Of a stretch of DNA of 64,000 nt, positions 16,122 through 23,925 are shown piece after piece. The notes below the pieces were generated by a model. That model saw only the letters and a program-made list of their open reading frames with translations. It was not told the origin of the DNA and did not search any database. The position numbers were made by a program, and so were the translations under genes. Each line of letters starts with the position of its first letter. Within the stretch, counting starts at the first letter, position 1. The DNA comes from Chitinophagaceae bacterium (GTDB taxonomy: Bacteria; Bacteroidota; Bacteroidia; Chitinophagales; Chitinophagaceae), in NCBI GenBank assembly GCA_025360525.1, contig JANYCA010000043.1:1-64000 (forward strand), given 5' to 3'.

Positions 16122-17366
16122 TCAAGAAAATCTTTCAGGGTTAAATGCATCCAGGTTAATGGAGGTTGGTTTACCATTTGCCAATTCAGCGATTAATTTC
16201 CCTGTGGCCGGCCCAAGGCTTAAACCACTCATGGCATGTCCGCCGGCTATCAACAGGTTATCTATTTTCTTTGAGAATCCGATGTAGGGAACACCATCCG
16301 GTGTGCATGGTCTGAAACCATACCAGATGTCTTTTTCGGCAGGCATTTTTAAATCGATGTTAGAAAAATACTTTGGCACAGATTGCACAATACCAGCTAC
16401 CCGTTTCATATTTACTTTATTATTGACTGCTGCAATTTCCATTGTGCCGCCATACCTCATATGCCCGTCCATCGGCGTAATGGCCACCCTTGCTTCGCAT
16501 AAAATGGCGGGGATATTTAATTTTTTTTCTGGTGTGTTTAATGTAAAGGAATATCCCTTCCCCGGCATTAAAGGAATAGACAGGCCTGCCATTTTTGTTA
16601 ACTGTGGAAGCCATGAACCGCTTGCCATCACCACCATATCTCCCTGCAGTTCTCCATTGCTGGTAACCAATTTTTTAATTTTATTTTGTTCCGTAATAAT
16701 TTTATCTACGGTGCAATTGGTTTCAAAAATCACTCCCGATTCTTTCAAGGCAATTATCAATTGGGAAATTAATTTGTTGGGATATAAATGTGCATCACAA
16801 CGATAATGTACTGCACCCAAAATATCCAGTTGAACTTCCGTCTCCAAAGCCTGGGCTTGCTGCTTATCCAGCGCCTCTACATCGAGGCCCAGGGAACGGG
16901 CTTTTTCTGCAAGACGAATTTCTTCCTCAGCCACTTTCTCAGTTTTAAAATACATCATAATACCCTTTTTCTCCAAAGCAAAATCGAAACCGGGTGTGGC
17001 TGCTAAATCCAGGTACAGTGATTTGCTTAACAAATTAATATCACGAAGCGGTATTGCGGATTGCTCAACATTTTGCTGTGAAGCGCTTTTGATAAATTTT
17101 AATCCCCATGAAATGAGCTCCCGGTTCAAAGATGGCTTTACATAAAAAGGACTCTTGCTGTTGAACATCCATTTTATTCCCTGTGCAATCATACCGGGTG
17201 CTGCAAAAGGCACAAAATGACTAGGGACAATCATTCCCAGGTTACCCAAAGAACAACTATCCGACAAATCCGTCTTATCGATAACGGTAACATCCCATCC
17301 ACTTTGCTTTAGATAGTATGCTGAACTCAATCCAACAACGCCACCACCAATAACCAATGCTTTCAT
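16122..17366 (-). CDS. FAD-dependent D-hydroxyproline dehydrogenase (DadA-like)
   Basis: A 414-residue DAO-superfamily flavoprotein. The N-terminal FAD loop is ALVIGGGVVGLSSAYYLKQS with the acidic VIDK after beta-2. The C-terminal block YGFRPCTPDGVPYIGFSKK and AGGHAMSGLSLGPATGKLIA is typical of DadA-type enzymes. Next to a 4-hydroxyproline epimerase, a DapA-family lyase and a semialdehyde dehydrogenase, the likely reaction is oxidation of cis-4-hydroxy-D-proline to 1-pyrroline-4-hydroxy-2-carboxylate (LhpB role). It probably passes electrons to the respiratory chain. The activity is assigned by context; D-amino acid dehydrogenase is the alternative. It lies 23 bp after the epimerase stop. Confidence 0.85.
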   Translation of the reverse strand: MKALVIGGGVVGLSSAYYLKQSGWDVTVIDKTDLSDSCSLGNLGMIVPSHFVPFAAPGMIAQGIKWMFNSKSPFYVKPSLNRELISWGLKFIKSASQQNVEQSAIPLRDINLLSKSLYLDLAATPGFDFALEKKGIMMYFKTEKVAEEEIRLAEKARSLGLDVEALDKQQAQALETEVQLDILGAVHYRCDAHLYPNKLISQLIIALKESGVIFETNCTVDKIITEQNKIKKLVTSNGELQGDMVVMASGSWLPQLTKMAGLSIPLMPGKGYSFTLNTPEKKLNIPAILCEARVAITPMDGHMRYGGTMEIAAVNNKVNMKRVAGIVQSVPKYFSNIDLKMPAEKDIWYGFRPCTPDGVPYIGFSKKIDNLLIAGGHAMSGLSLGPATGKLIAELANGKPTSINLDAFNPERFS

Positions 17367-17389
17367 AATATGCCTGTAAGTTTTTTAAA

Positions 17390-18394
17390 TTATAATACCT
17401 GGAACCCATAAGCGTAAGGATCATCTTCCGGATCTATGCTGATGGTATTGTAACCGTAAATTCTTGCCCAGCCTTCTATACCGGGCCTGATAGCGGGTTT
17501 GTCACCAACCATTGTTTCTTCTTCAATCGTTCCTGTAAATTTTGAACCAATAATACTTTCATGTATAAACAAATCGCCTTTCTTCAATTTCCCTTTTGCA
17601 TACCATTGAGCCATACGTGCAGAAGTACCCGTGCCGCAAGGGCTTCGATCAATTGCTTTATCACCATAAAAAACTGCATTGCGTGCAGTGGAGTTGCTGT
17701 CTAAAACAGCCCCCGTCCATAGGATATGTGAACAGCCGTTGATGGTTGGATTATCGGGATGAACAAAACTGTATTGGGCATTGATATTTTTACGCAGTTC
17801 TCTCGCCCATGCAATAAGTTTATCAGCAGAATAATGTTCAATACCTTTAAAATTTTCCTGTACATCAACAATTGCATAAAAATTACCTCCGTAAGAAACA
17901 TCTACGGTTAACGCTCCTAATTCAGGGCAATTGACGGTTAAGTTTTCAGCAGCGAGGAAGGATGCTACATTTGTAAGTTTAACGCTTTTTACTTTTTTCC
18001 CTTCTTGTTGATAGCTGATTAAAACCAGTCCTGCAGGCGCTTCCATGCGTATCAAACCCGGAACCTTTGGAATGATCAATCCTTCTTCAATAGCAATAGT
18101 AATTGTCCCTATTGTTCCATGACCACACATGGGCAAACAACCGCTGGTTTCAATAAACAATACAGCTACATCATTTGCTGGATCATGTGGTGGGTATAAA
18201 ATACTTCCGCTCATCATGTCGTGACCACGTGGTTCAAACATGAGTCCTCTGCGTATCCAGTCAAACTCTTTTAAAAAATGCTGGCGCTTTTCACTCATGT
18301 TGGCGCCTTGTAAAAAAGGGCCACCGCCGGCAACTAACCTCACCGGGTTACCACAAGTGTGGGCATCTATGCAAAAGAATTTTTTTGAAGACAT
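17390..18394 (-). CDS. 4-hydroxyproline 2-epimerase (proline racemase family)
   Basis: A 334-residue proline racemase-superfamily enzyme. Both catalytic cysteines are present: Cys90 in LPMCGHGTIG and Cys253 in DRSPCGTGTSA. This fits a two-base epimerase/racemase and not the trans-3-hydroxyproline dehydratase group, which has Thr in place of one Cys. FIDAHTCGNPVRLVAGG-type sequence at the N-terminus is conserved. It converts trans-4-hydroxy-L-proline to cis-4-hydroxy-D-proline, feeding the flavoprotein downstream. About 205 bp of non-coding sequence, rich in AGCT-type degenerate repeats, separate it from the aldehyde dehydrogenase upstream. Confidence 0.9.
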   Translation of the reverse strand: MSSKKFFCIDAHTCGNPVRLVAGGGPFLQGANMSEKRQHFLKEFDWIRRGLMFEPRGHDMMSGSILYPPHDPANDVAVLFIETSGCLPMCGHGTIGTITIAIEEGLIIPKVPGLIRMEAPAGLVLISYQQEGKKVKSVKLTNVASFLAAENLTVNCPELGALTVDVSYGGNFYAIVDVQENFKGIEHYSADKLIAWARELRKNINAQYSFVHPDNPTINGCSHILWTGAVLDSNSTARNAVFYGDKAIDRSPCGTGTSARMAQWYAKGKLKKGDLFIHESIIGSKFTGTIEEETMVGDKPAIRPGIEGWARIYGYNTISIDPEDDPYAYGFQVL

Positions 18395-18599
18395 GAATGG
18401 TTATAGTTTTAAATTTTAAAGTTTGCTAAGAGCGGCGTGCAACTAGCTGTGAGCTTTGAGCTGTGAGGGGCGTGCGGTTTGTTGTAAATGGTGAATCTTA
18501 AATCGTCAATGGTCAATTGTAAATGTTAAACTCTAACAAAATACGTACTGCTCAACGCTCGTAGCTAGTAGCTCGCTGCTCAAAGCTCTCAGCCGCCAC

Positions 18600-20177
18600 T
18601 TACCTCCTAAACTCCCCATTTATCTTCCGCATTATTTTAAGTGGATTATCATCTTTTAATGCTAACGGCAATAATCCCTGTGGACAATCCTGCCAGCAAA
18701 AAGGTCGGGCAAATCTTTTGATGGCATCTGCACCTACAGACGTACTTCTTGCATCTGTTGTTGCCGGAAAAGGTCCGCCGTGAACCATGGCATGACAAAC
18801 TTCTACTCCGGTAGGAACTGCATTGTAAATAAGTCTTCCCACTTTTAAAGACAATTCAATGATACAATTCTGGAAATTATTTAAATCATCACTATTGCCC
18901 ATCACCGTGCCAGTTAACTGACCATGTAATGATTGCAATGCTTTCAGCATTTCCAGCTGATCCGCACATAAAATAATCAAAGATGCAGGTCCAAATATTT
19001 CGTTTTGCAATTGCGGGTTCTTAATAAAATCAGCAGCAATTACTTTTAATAATGCAGCCGATCCTTTTGCAGCAATGGACACATTTTCTCCTTCGTATAA
19101 AACCGTTACGCCATTTTCGTTGGCTGCTTTATTTTTTGTTTGATAATAATTATTGCAGATATTTTTATTAAGCATGATGCCTGCCGGTGCTGCTGCTAAT
19201 TTCTCTTTCAATTCAGTAATAAAGGCTTCCGTATTTTCATCATTGATTAAAAAAATTAAACCCGGATTGGTACAAAACTGACCAACACCCAATGTGATGG
19301 AACCAGCTAGTTGCGCCGCCAATGCGCCGGACGCAGCTTTTATTTGTTGCGGCAAAATCAATACAGGATTGATGCTGCTCATCTCCGCATAAACAGGAAT
19401 GGGAACCTCCCGTTCGTTGATGGCGGCTTTATAAATAGCCATGCCTGCTTTAAAGGAACCGGTAAAACCAATCGCCTTAATGCCCGGATGTTTAACCAGT
19501 TGCATTCCTGTTATGGGGCCTTCGCCAATTAAAAAGGAAAATACACCTTCAGGCATATTGCATTTTATTGCAGCATTTTTTATGACCGTTGCCATCATTT
19601 CATTTGTTCCTAAATGAGATTCATGCGCTTTAACAATAACAGGATTTCCTGCAGCTAATGCAGAAGCCGTATCACCACCGGCGGTAGAAAAAGCGAAGGG
19701 AAAATTGCTTGCACCAAAAACTACCACGGGGCCCAATGGTACCAACATTTTTCTGAGATCAGCACGGGGCAAAGGTTTTCTTTCCGGCAGTGCTTCATCA
19801 ATTACCGCCTCTACCCAGGAGCCTTCTCTTAACTGGTCGGCAAATAATTTTAATTGCCCGGTTGTTCTTCCTCTTTCACCTAATAACCTTGCTTCCGGTA
19901 AACCTGTTTCCTGCATCGCCCTGTTGATCAAGTCATCTCCCAGTGCCACAATTTCTGTTGCAATGGTTTCCAGGAAAACAGCTTTCTGTTCTGCGGTACA
20001 GTGCCTGTATTCTTCAAAGGCGGTTACGGCAAGCGCAACAGCATCATTAACTTCATTACTGGTTGCAATACAAAAAGTTTCTGGCAGATATTCCTGCTGC
20101 ACGGGGCTGTATGCTGTTAAATGTTTATCACCCTTAGCACTTTCCTTAAATCCAATTAAATTATATCCCTTTAACAT
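18600..20177 (-). CDS. alpha-ketoglutaric semialdehyde dehydrogenase
   Basis: A 525-residue aldehyde dehydrogenase of the NADP-type KGSADH branch. GPVVVFGASNFPFAFSTAGG is the conserved coenzyme-entry region. IVKAHESHLGTNEMM replaces the usual 'KPSE' loop, as in KGSA dehydrogenases. The catalytic Cys lies in LGVGQFCTNPGLIF, and the catalytic Glu is in YAEMSSINPVLILP. It oxidises 2-oxoglutarate semialdehyde to 2-oxoglutarate, the last step of hydroxyproline breakdown. Its start lies one base after the upstream lyase stop (20179), so translation is probably coupled. Confidence 0.9.
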   Translation of the reverse strand: MLKGYNLIGFKESAKGDKHLTAYSPVQQEYLPETFCIATSNEVNDAVALAVTAFEEYRHCTAEQKAVFLETIATEIVALGDDLINRAMQETGLPEARLLGERGRTTGQLKLFADQLREGSWVEAVIDEALPERKPLPRADLRKMLVPLGPVVVFGASNFPFAFSTAGGDTASALAAGNPVIVKAHESHLGTNEMMATVIKNAAIKCNMPEGVFSFLIGEGPITGMQLVKHPGIKAIGFTGSFKAGMAIYKAAINEREVPIPVYAEMSSINPVLILPQQIKAASGALAAQLAGSITLGVGQFCTNPGLIFLINDENTEAFITELKEKLAAAPAGIMLNKNICNNYYQTKNKAANENGVTVLYEGENVSIAAKGSAALLKVIAADFIKNPQLQNEIFGPASLIILCADQLEMLKALQSLHGQLTGTVMGNSDDLNNFQNCIIELSLKVGRLIYNAVPTGVEVCHAMVHGGPFPATTDARSTSVGADAIKRFARPFCWQDCPQGLLPLALKDDNPLKIMRKINGEFRR

Positions 20178-20178
20178 T

Positions 20179-21105
20179 TTACAGTATTTCTAAATTTAAA
20201 TAATCAGGCAGTGTTGGCCTGGTTGCAATGCCATTATTTATTATTGATAAAACCCGGTCTCTTTCTGCTCCTGTCAATGCTAGTCTTGGCGCTCTTACAT
20301 ATTCACTACTAATGCCTGTTTGCGTAGCTGCCAGTTTTATATATTGTACCAGTTTTGGTAAGATATCCAGCTCGAGCAATGGCAGAAACCAGCGATAAAT
20401 TTTTAATGCTTCCTGGTACTGTCCTGCTTTAACAAGACGATATAATGCAACTGTTTCTGCAGGAAAAGCATCTACCAAACCGGCTACTAATCCATCGGCT
20501 CCCAAAGCCAGTTCTTCCAATGTAAGTGTATCTACACCGCACAATATTTTAAAACGGTCACCAAATGTATTCTTCATCCTGGTAACATTCGATACGTCTC
20601 TTGTTGATTCTTTTACTGACCTGATATTATCAACCTTTGCCAGTTCTTCAAACATATCCAACGTTACTTCAATTTTATAATCAACCGGATTATTGTACAC
20701 CATAATCGGAAGCGATGTATTACCGGCAACCGTTTTAAAATACACGATTGTTTCCTGGTCATCCGCCTTATATCTCATGGGTGGCAACATCATCAAACCG
20801 TCGGCACCATTGCTTTCTGCGGCCTGCGCCACTTGTATTGCCTGCCTCGTTGATTGCTCTGCGATGGTTGCAATTACAGGTACCGCAGCTTTCGATGTTT
20901 GCTTAGCATAAATCAAAAGCTCCCTTACTTCTTCCGGCGTTATGGTACTGGCTTCGCCCAACGAACCACCGATAATTAGCCCGCTCACACCTGCAGTTAA
21001 CTGGGCATTAATATTCTTTGCGAACATTTCAAAATCGACCGTATCGTCTTGTTTAAACGGCGTTAACATGGCTGGATAAACGCCTTCCCATTTTACTTTA
21101 AGCAT
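20179..21105 (-). CDS. DapA-family lyase, probable 1-pyrroline-4-hydroxy-2-carboxylate deaminase
   Basis: A 308-residue class I aldolase of the DHDPS/NAL superfamily. GVSGLIIGGSLGEASTITPE is the carboxylate-binding GGSxGE motif. The Schiff-base Lys is in NIRSVKESTRDVS, and the family Tyr is in PIMVYNNPVDYKI. Upstream of KGSADH and with the epimerase and flavoprotein, it most likely deaminates 1-pyrroline-4-hydroxy-2-carboxylate to 2-oxoglutarate semialdehyde (LhpC role, context inference). It is first in the cluster; no dedicated regulator is adjacent. Confidence 0.87.
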   Translation of the reverse strand: MLKVKWEGVYPAMLTPFKQDDTVDFEMFAKNINAQLTAGVSGLIIGGSLGEASTITPEEVRELLIYAKQTSKAAVPVIATIAEQSTRQAIQVAQAAESNGADGLMMLPPMRYKADDQETIVYFKTVAGNTSLPIMVYNNPVDYKIEVTLDMFEELAKVDNIRSVKESTRDVSNVTRMKNTFGDRFKILCGVDTLTLEELALGADGLVAGLVDAFPAETVALYRLVKAGQYQEALKIYRWFLPLLELDILPKLVQYIKLAATQTGISSEYVRAPRLALTGAERDRVLSIINNGIATRPTLPDYLNLEIL

Positions 21106-21419
21106 AATTGTATAATTGAATTTATTTAAGTCTTACAAATATTTATATCAAAATGTTTCCTTCCTATTTAATCAAAAATTGTCTAATGCATTTACCTGTT
21201 ATCTAGATAAGCACGTGGGTAAAAAAGAAAACAACACTACTGTTGGCGCAATGAAAATAATTCAATTTATTATTCTTGCTTCAAAAAAAGTTTTGTTGTG
21301 CAGGAAGATGATCTGCCTCTTAACAAATAAAATCTTTAAAGACACTGTCAGTAGGCTGCGATAAGAAAGGAATCTTTTTGGAAAAATAATTAGTAGATTT
21401 ATTGAGTTAAATTAAAATA
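21106..21419. other. divergent intergenic region between hydroxyproline and serine dehydratase genes
   Basis: This 314-bp AT-rich gap between divergent genes should hold both promoters. A TTTG (21377-21380) is followed by TAGATTTA (21394-21401), a partial match to the Bacteroidota -33/-7 pair, but its 13-bp spacing is short. I see no operator palindrome. An 82-codon open frame here (21116-21364) has poor composition and I do not call it. Confidence 0.4.
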
Positions 21420-23000
21420 ATGAGTAACTATCCAAGTATTTTCAACGATGTAATAGGCCCTGTAATGCGGGGGCCATCCAGTTCTCATTGTGCCGCTTCT
21501 TTGCGGATCGGTCGCTTGTGCAGAGATTTAATAGATGGACAGATCAATCATATCCTGATTGAATTTGATCCACATGGGTCGTTGGCTACCACCCATAAGA
21601 GTCAGGGATCTGATATGGGATTATTCGGTGGATTTTTAGGATGGGAAGCATTTGACGAAAGGTTGCAATCCTCGGCAGAATACATTGATAAAGCAGGAAT
21701 AGATATTGACATCGAGATTGTTCCGCTTACTGCAAGCAAGCATCCCAATACTTACCAGCTTACCTTAAGTTCTTCAAATGAATGCCATCGACTGGTGGCT
21801 ATTTCAACCGGTGGTGGCATGATTGAAGTGATATCCATTGATGGTGCCTCGGTATCCTTAGCCGGTGATTATTTTGAAACATTAATCTATTGTGATAGCC
21901 CCGGTAAAGTAACCAATTACATTCAGCAGGTTTTTGATGTGGATTCAATTGAGTGGCATCCCGGTGAACATTCATTTGTTGAAATAAAAGCACAGCAGTT
22001 TTTACCTGATGATTTCTGCAATGAGTTACTGGCATTTACTGAAGTGCAAAGGATAAAAAAACTGGCACCGGTATTACCCGTTATGGCACGAAAAAATTTG
22101 TCGGTTCCTTTTATTACCTGTGAGGAGATGTTGCAGTTTAATTTAGAAAAAAACCTTTCGTTATGGGAACTGGCCATTGCTTACGAAAGTGAGAGAGGAG
22201 GTATTTCAAATAAAGAAGTATTTGAAAAGATGCGTGCCATTTTACACATCATGGAGAATGCCATACAACTCGGTTTAAATGGAACGCATTATACCGACAG
22301 AATTTTAGGAAGCCAGTCTTTACAATTGAAAGAACAATTACAGAAAAAGAGATTGACTGGCGGCGATGCCAATAATATCATCATCATGTATGTATCTGCC
22401 ATGATGGAAGTAAAAAGTTCGATGGGGGTAATTGTTGCTGCACCAACGGCCGGATCATGCGGTGCATTACCAGGCGCTATCATCGGCATGGCATCGTCAA
22501 TGAATTTACATGAAGATGAAAAAGTAAAAGGCTTGTTAGCAGCAGGATTGATTGGAGTTTTTATTGCGGCCCATGCCACTTTTGCTGCAGAGGTAGGTGG
22601 GTGTATGGCCGAAACAGGAAGCGGGGCAGGCATGGCAGCAGCCGGAATTGTAGTGATGGCGAATGGCACTTTACAGCAATCGCTTGGTGCTGCATCACTG
22701 GCCTTACAAAATTCATTGGGCTTAATTTGCGATCCCATTGGTAACCGGGTAGAAGCACCCTGTTTAGGAAGAAATGTAATGGCGGCCACCAATGCAGTAG
22801 CCTGCGCCAACATGGCTTTGTCTGATTACAATGCGTTGATTCCATTAGACGAAGTGATAACCACCATGAAAAAAGTAGGCGATGAAATTCACCATACTTT
22901 AAGATGTACCAACCTTGGCGGCCTGTCGATAACTGCAGCCGCAAAAGAAATTGAAGCAAAACTGGAAGAGCGCTCTCCCAGCTTTTTTAAAGTTTGTTAA
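21420..23000 (+). CDS. sdaA: L-serine ammonia-lyase, iron-sulfur type, single chain
   Basis: A 526-residue fused beta-alpha L-serine dehydratase that converts L-serine to pyruvate and ammonia. The N-terminal ASB domain starts SIFNDVIGPVMRGPSSSHCA. The alpha domain has VAAPTAGSCGALPGAIIGMA. The three cluster cysteines follow the exact type-2 spacing C-x41-C-x10-C: Cys in EVGGCMAETGSG, then LICDPIGNRVEAPC, giving an oxygen-sensitive [4Fe-4S] site. It ends in GGLSITAAAKEIEAKLEERS. It lies 37 bp upstream of a TSUP permease gene on the same strand. It is divergent from the hydroxyproline operon, and both routes feed central carbon from amino acids. Confidence 0.92.
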   Translation: MSNYPSIFNDVIGPVMRGPSSSHCAASLRIGRLCRDLIDGQINHILIEFDPHGSLATTHKSQGSDMGLFGGFLGWEAFDERLQSSAEYIDKAGIDIDIEIVPLTASKHPNTYQLTLSSSNECHRLVAISTGGGMIEVISIDGASVSLAGDYFETLIYCDSPGKVTNYIQQVFDVDSIEWHPGEHSFVEIKAQQFLPDDFCNELLAFTEVQRIKKLAPVLPVMARKNLSVPFITCEEMLQFNLEKNLSLWELAIAYESERGGISNKEVFEKMRAILHIMENAIQLGLNGTHYTDRILGSQSLQLKEQLQKKRLTGGDANNIIIMYVSAMMEVKSSMGVIVAAPTAGSCGALPGAIIGMASSMNLHEDEKVKGLLAAGLIGVFIAAHATFAAEVGGCMAETGSGAGMAAAGIVVMANGTLQQSLGAASLALQNSLGLICDPIGNRVEAPCLGRNVMAATNAVACANMALSDYNALIPLDEVITTMKKVGDEIHHTLRCTNLGGLSITAAAKEIEAKLEERSPSFFKVC

Positions 23001-23037
23001 CTCCACAAAAAATAGCAGCGTGTAACGCAATAAAAAT

Positions 23038-23925
23038 ATGATTACAATAATATGGGCTGCATTGATTGTTCTTGGCCTGGTGTTTACTGTAGTACTCGCC
23101 AGGGATATTATCAAACATAAAAATGTACTGGAAAAAGTAAGCATCTGGAAAAACGCCGTCATTGGGTTTGTTGTAAACTTTTTTGATGTGCTGGGTATTG
23201 GTGCTTTTGCCCCACAAACTGCATTGCTAAAATTCACCAAACAAACAGACGATAGTGTGATGCCGGGCACCCTAAATGTTACCAATACCATCCCGGTATT
23301 AATACAGGCCATCATCTTTATTAAAATAATTGAGGTGGATGTATTAACGCTTGTATTAATGTTACTATCTGCTACCATTGGCGCTATACTGGGTGCAAAC
23401 ATTATATCAACCTTGCCGGTAAAATCCATCCGGCTGATAATGGGTTTCGCTTTGCTGGTTACGGTTTGTTTTATGTTCGCCAGGAAGATGAACTGGATAC
23501 AGGGCGGTGGCGATGCCCTATCGCTGCGGGGGAGTAAATTAATAATTGCTGTTGCTGTCAATTTTATTTTAGGCGCATTGATGACTGCCGGCATTGGATT
23601 GTATGCTCCCTGCATGGCGCTTGTATTTGCATTGGGCATGTCGCCGCAGGTTGCATTTCCCATTATGATGGGCTCCTGTGCATTTCTTATGCCACCAGCT
23701 TCTTTTAAATTTATCAGCAAGGGAGCTTATAACAGGAAGGCAACGCTTGCCATGACAATACCAGGCGCCATAGCAGTGTTGATTGCTGCTTTTTTTGTAA
23801 AATCATTGCCACTCGACAACCTAAAAATAATCGTGATGATAGTAATTTTGATTACAAGTTTCATCATGTTTAAAGATGCATTTAAAAAAACAACAACCAA
23901 TGATGCCGCAAAACAAACCGTATAA
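23038..23925 (+). CDS. TSUP (TauE/SafE) family permease
   Basis: A 295-residue polytopic membrane protein with about eight hydrophobic segments. The duplicated family motif is seen as IGFVVNFFDVLGIGAFAPQT (about 42-61) and VNFILGALMTAGIGLYAPCM (about 178-197), each followed by a helix. TSUP proteins export or import sulfite, organosulfonates or other small anions, and the substrate is not deducible. The 3' end overlaps the GH95 frame by 50 bp if the first GH95 start is used. It may be co-transcribed with sdaA. Confidence 0.85.
   Translation: MITIIWAALIVLGLVFTVVLARDIIKHKNVLEKVSIWKNAVIGFVVNFFDVLGIGAFAPQTALLKFTKQTDDSVMPGTLNVTNTIPVLIQAIIFIKIIEVDVLTLVLMLLSATIGAILGANIISTLPVKSIRLIMGFALLVTVCFMFARKMNWIQGGGDALSLRGSKLIIAVAVNFILGALMTAGIGLYAPCMALVFALGMSPQVAFPIMMGSCAFLMPPASFKFISKGAYNRKATLAMTIPGAIAVLIAAFFVKSLPLDNLKIIVMIVILITSFIMFKDAFKKTTTNDAAKQTV

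Noticed and set aside
21116..21364. 82-codon plus-strand open frame in the gap before sdaA
   Set aside because: Lys/Leu/Phe-rich random-looking composition, no family feature, and it occupies the space needed for two divergent promoters.
22899..23720. 273-codon minus-strand open frame opposite the sdaA 3' end and TSUP gene
   Set aside because: It is antisense to two well-supported genes. Its Thr/Ile/Ala-rich composition is what a complement of membrane-protein codons gives.
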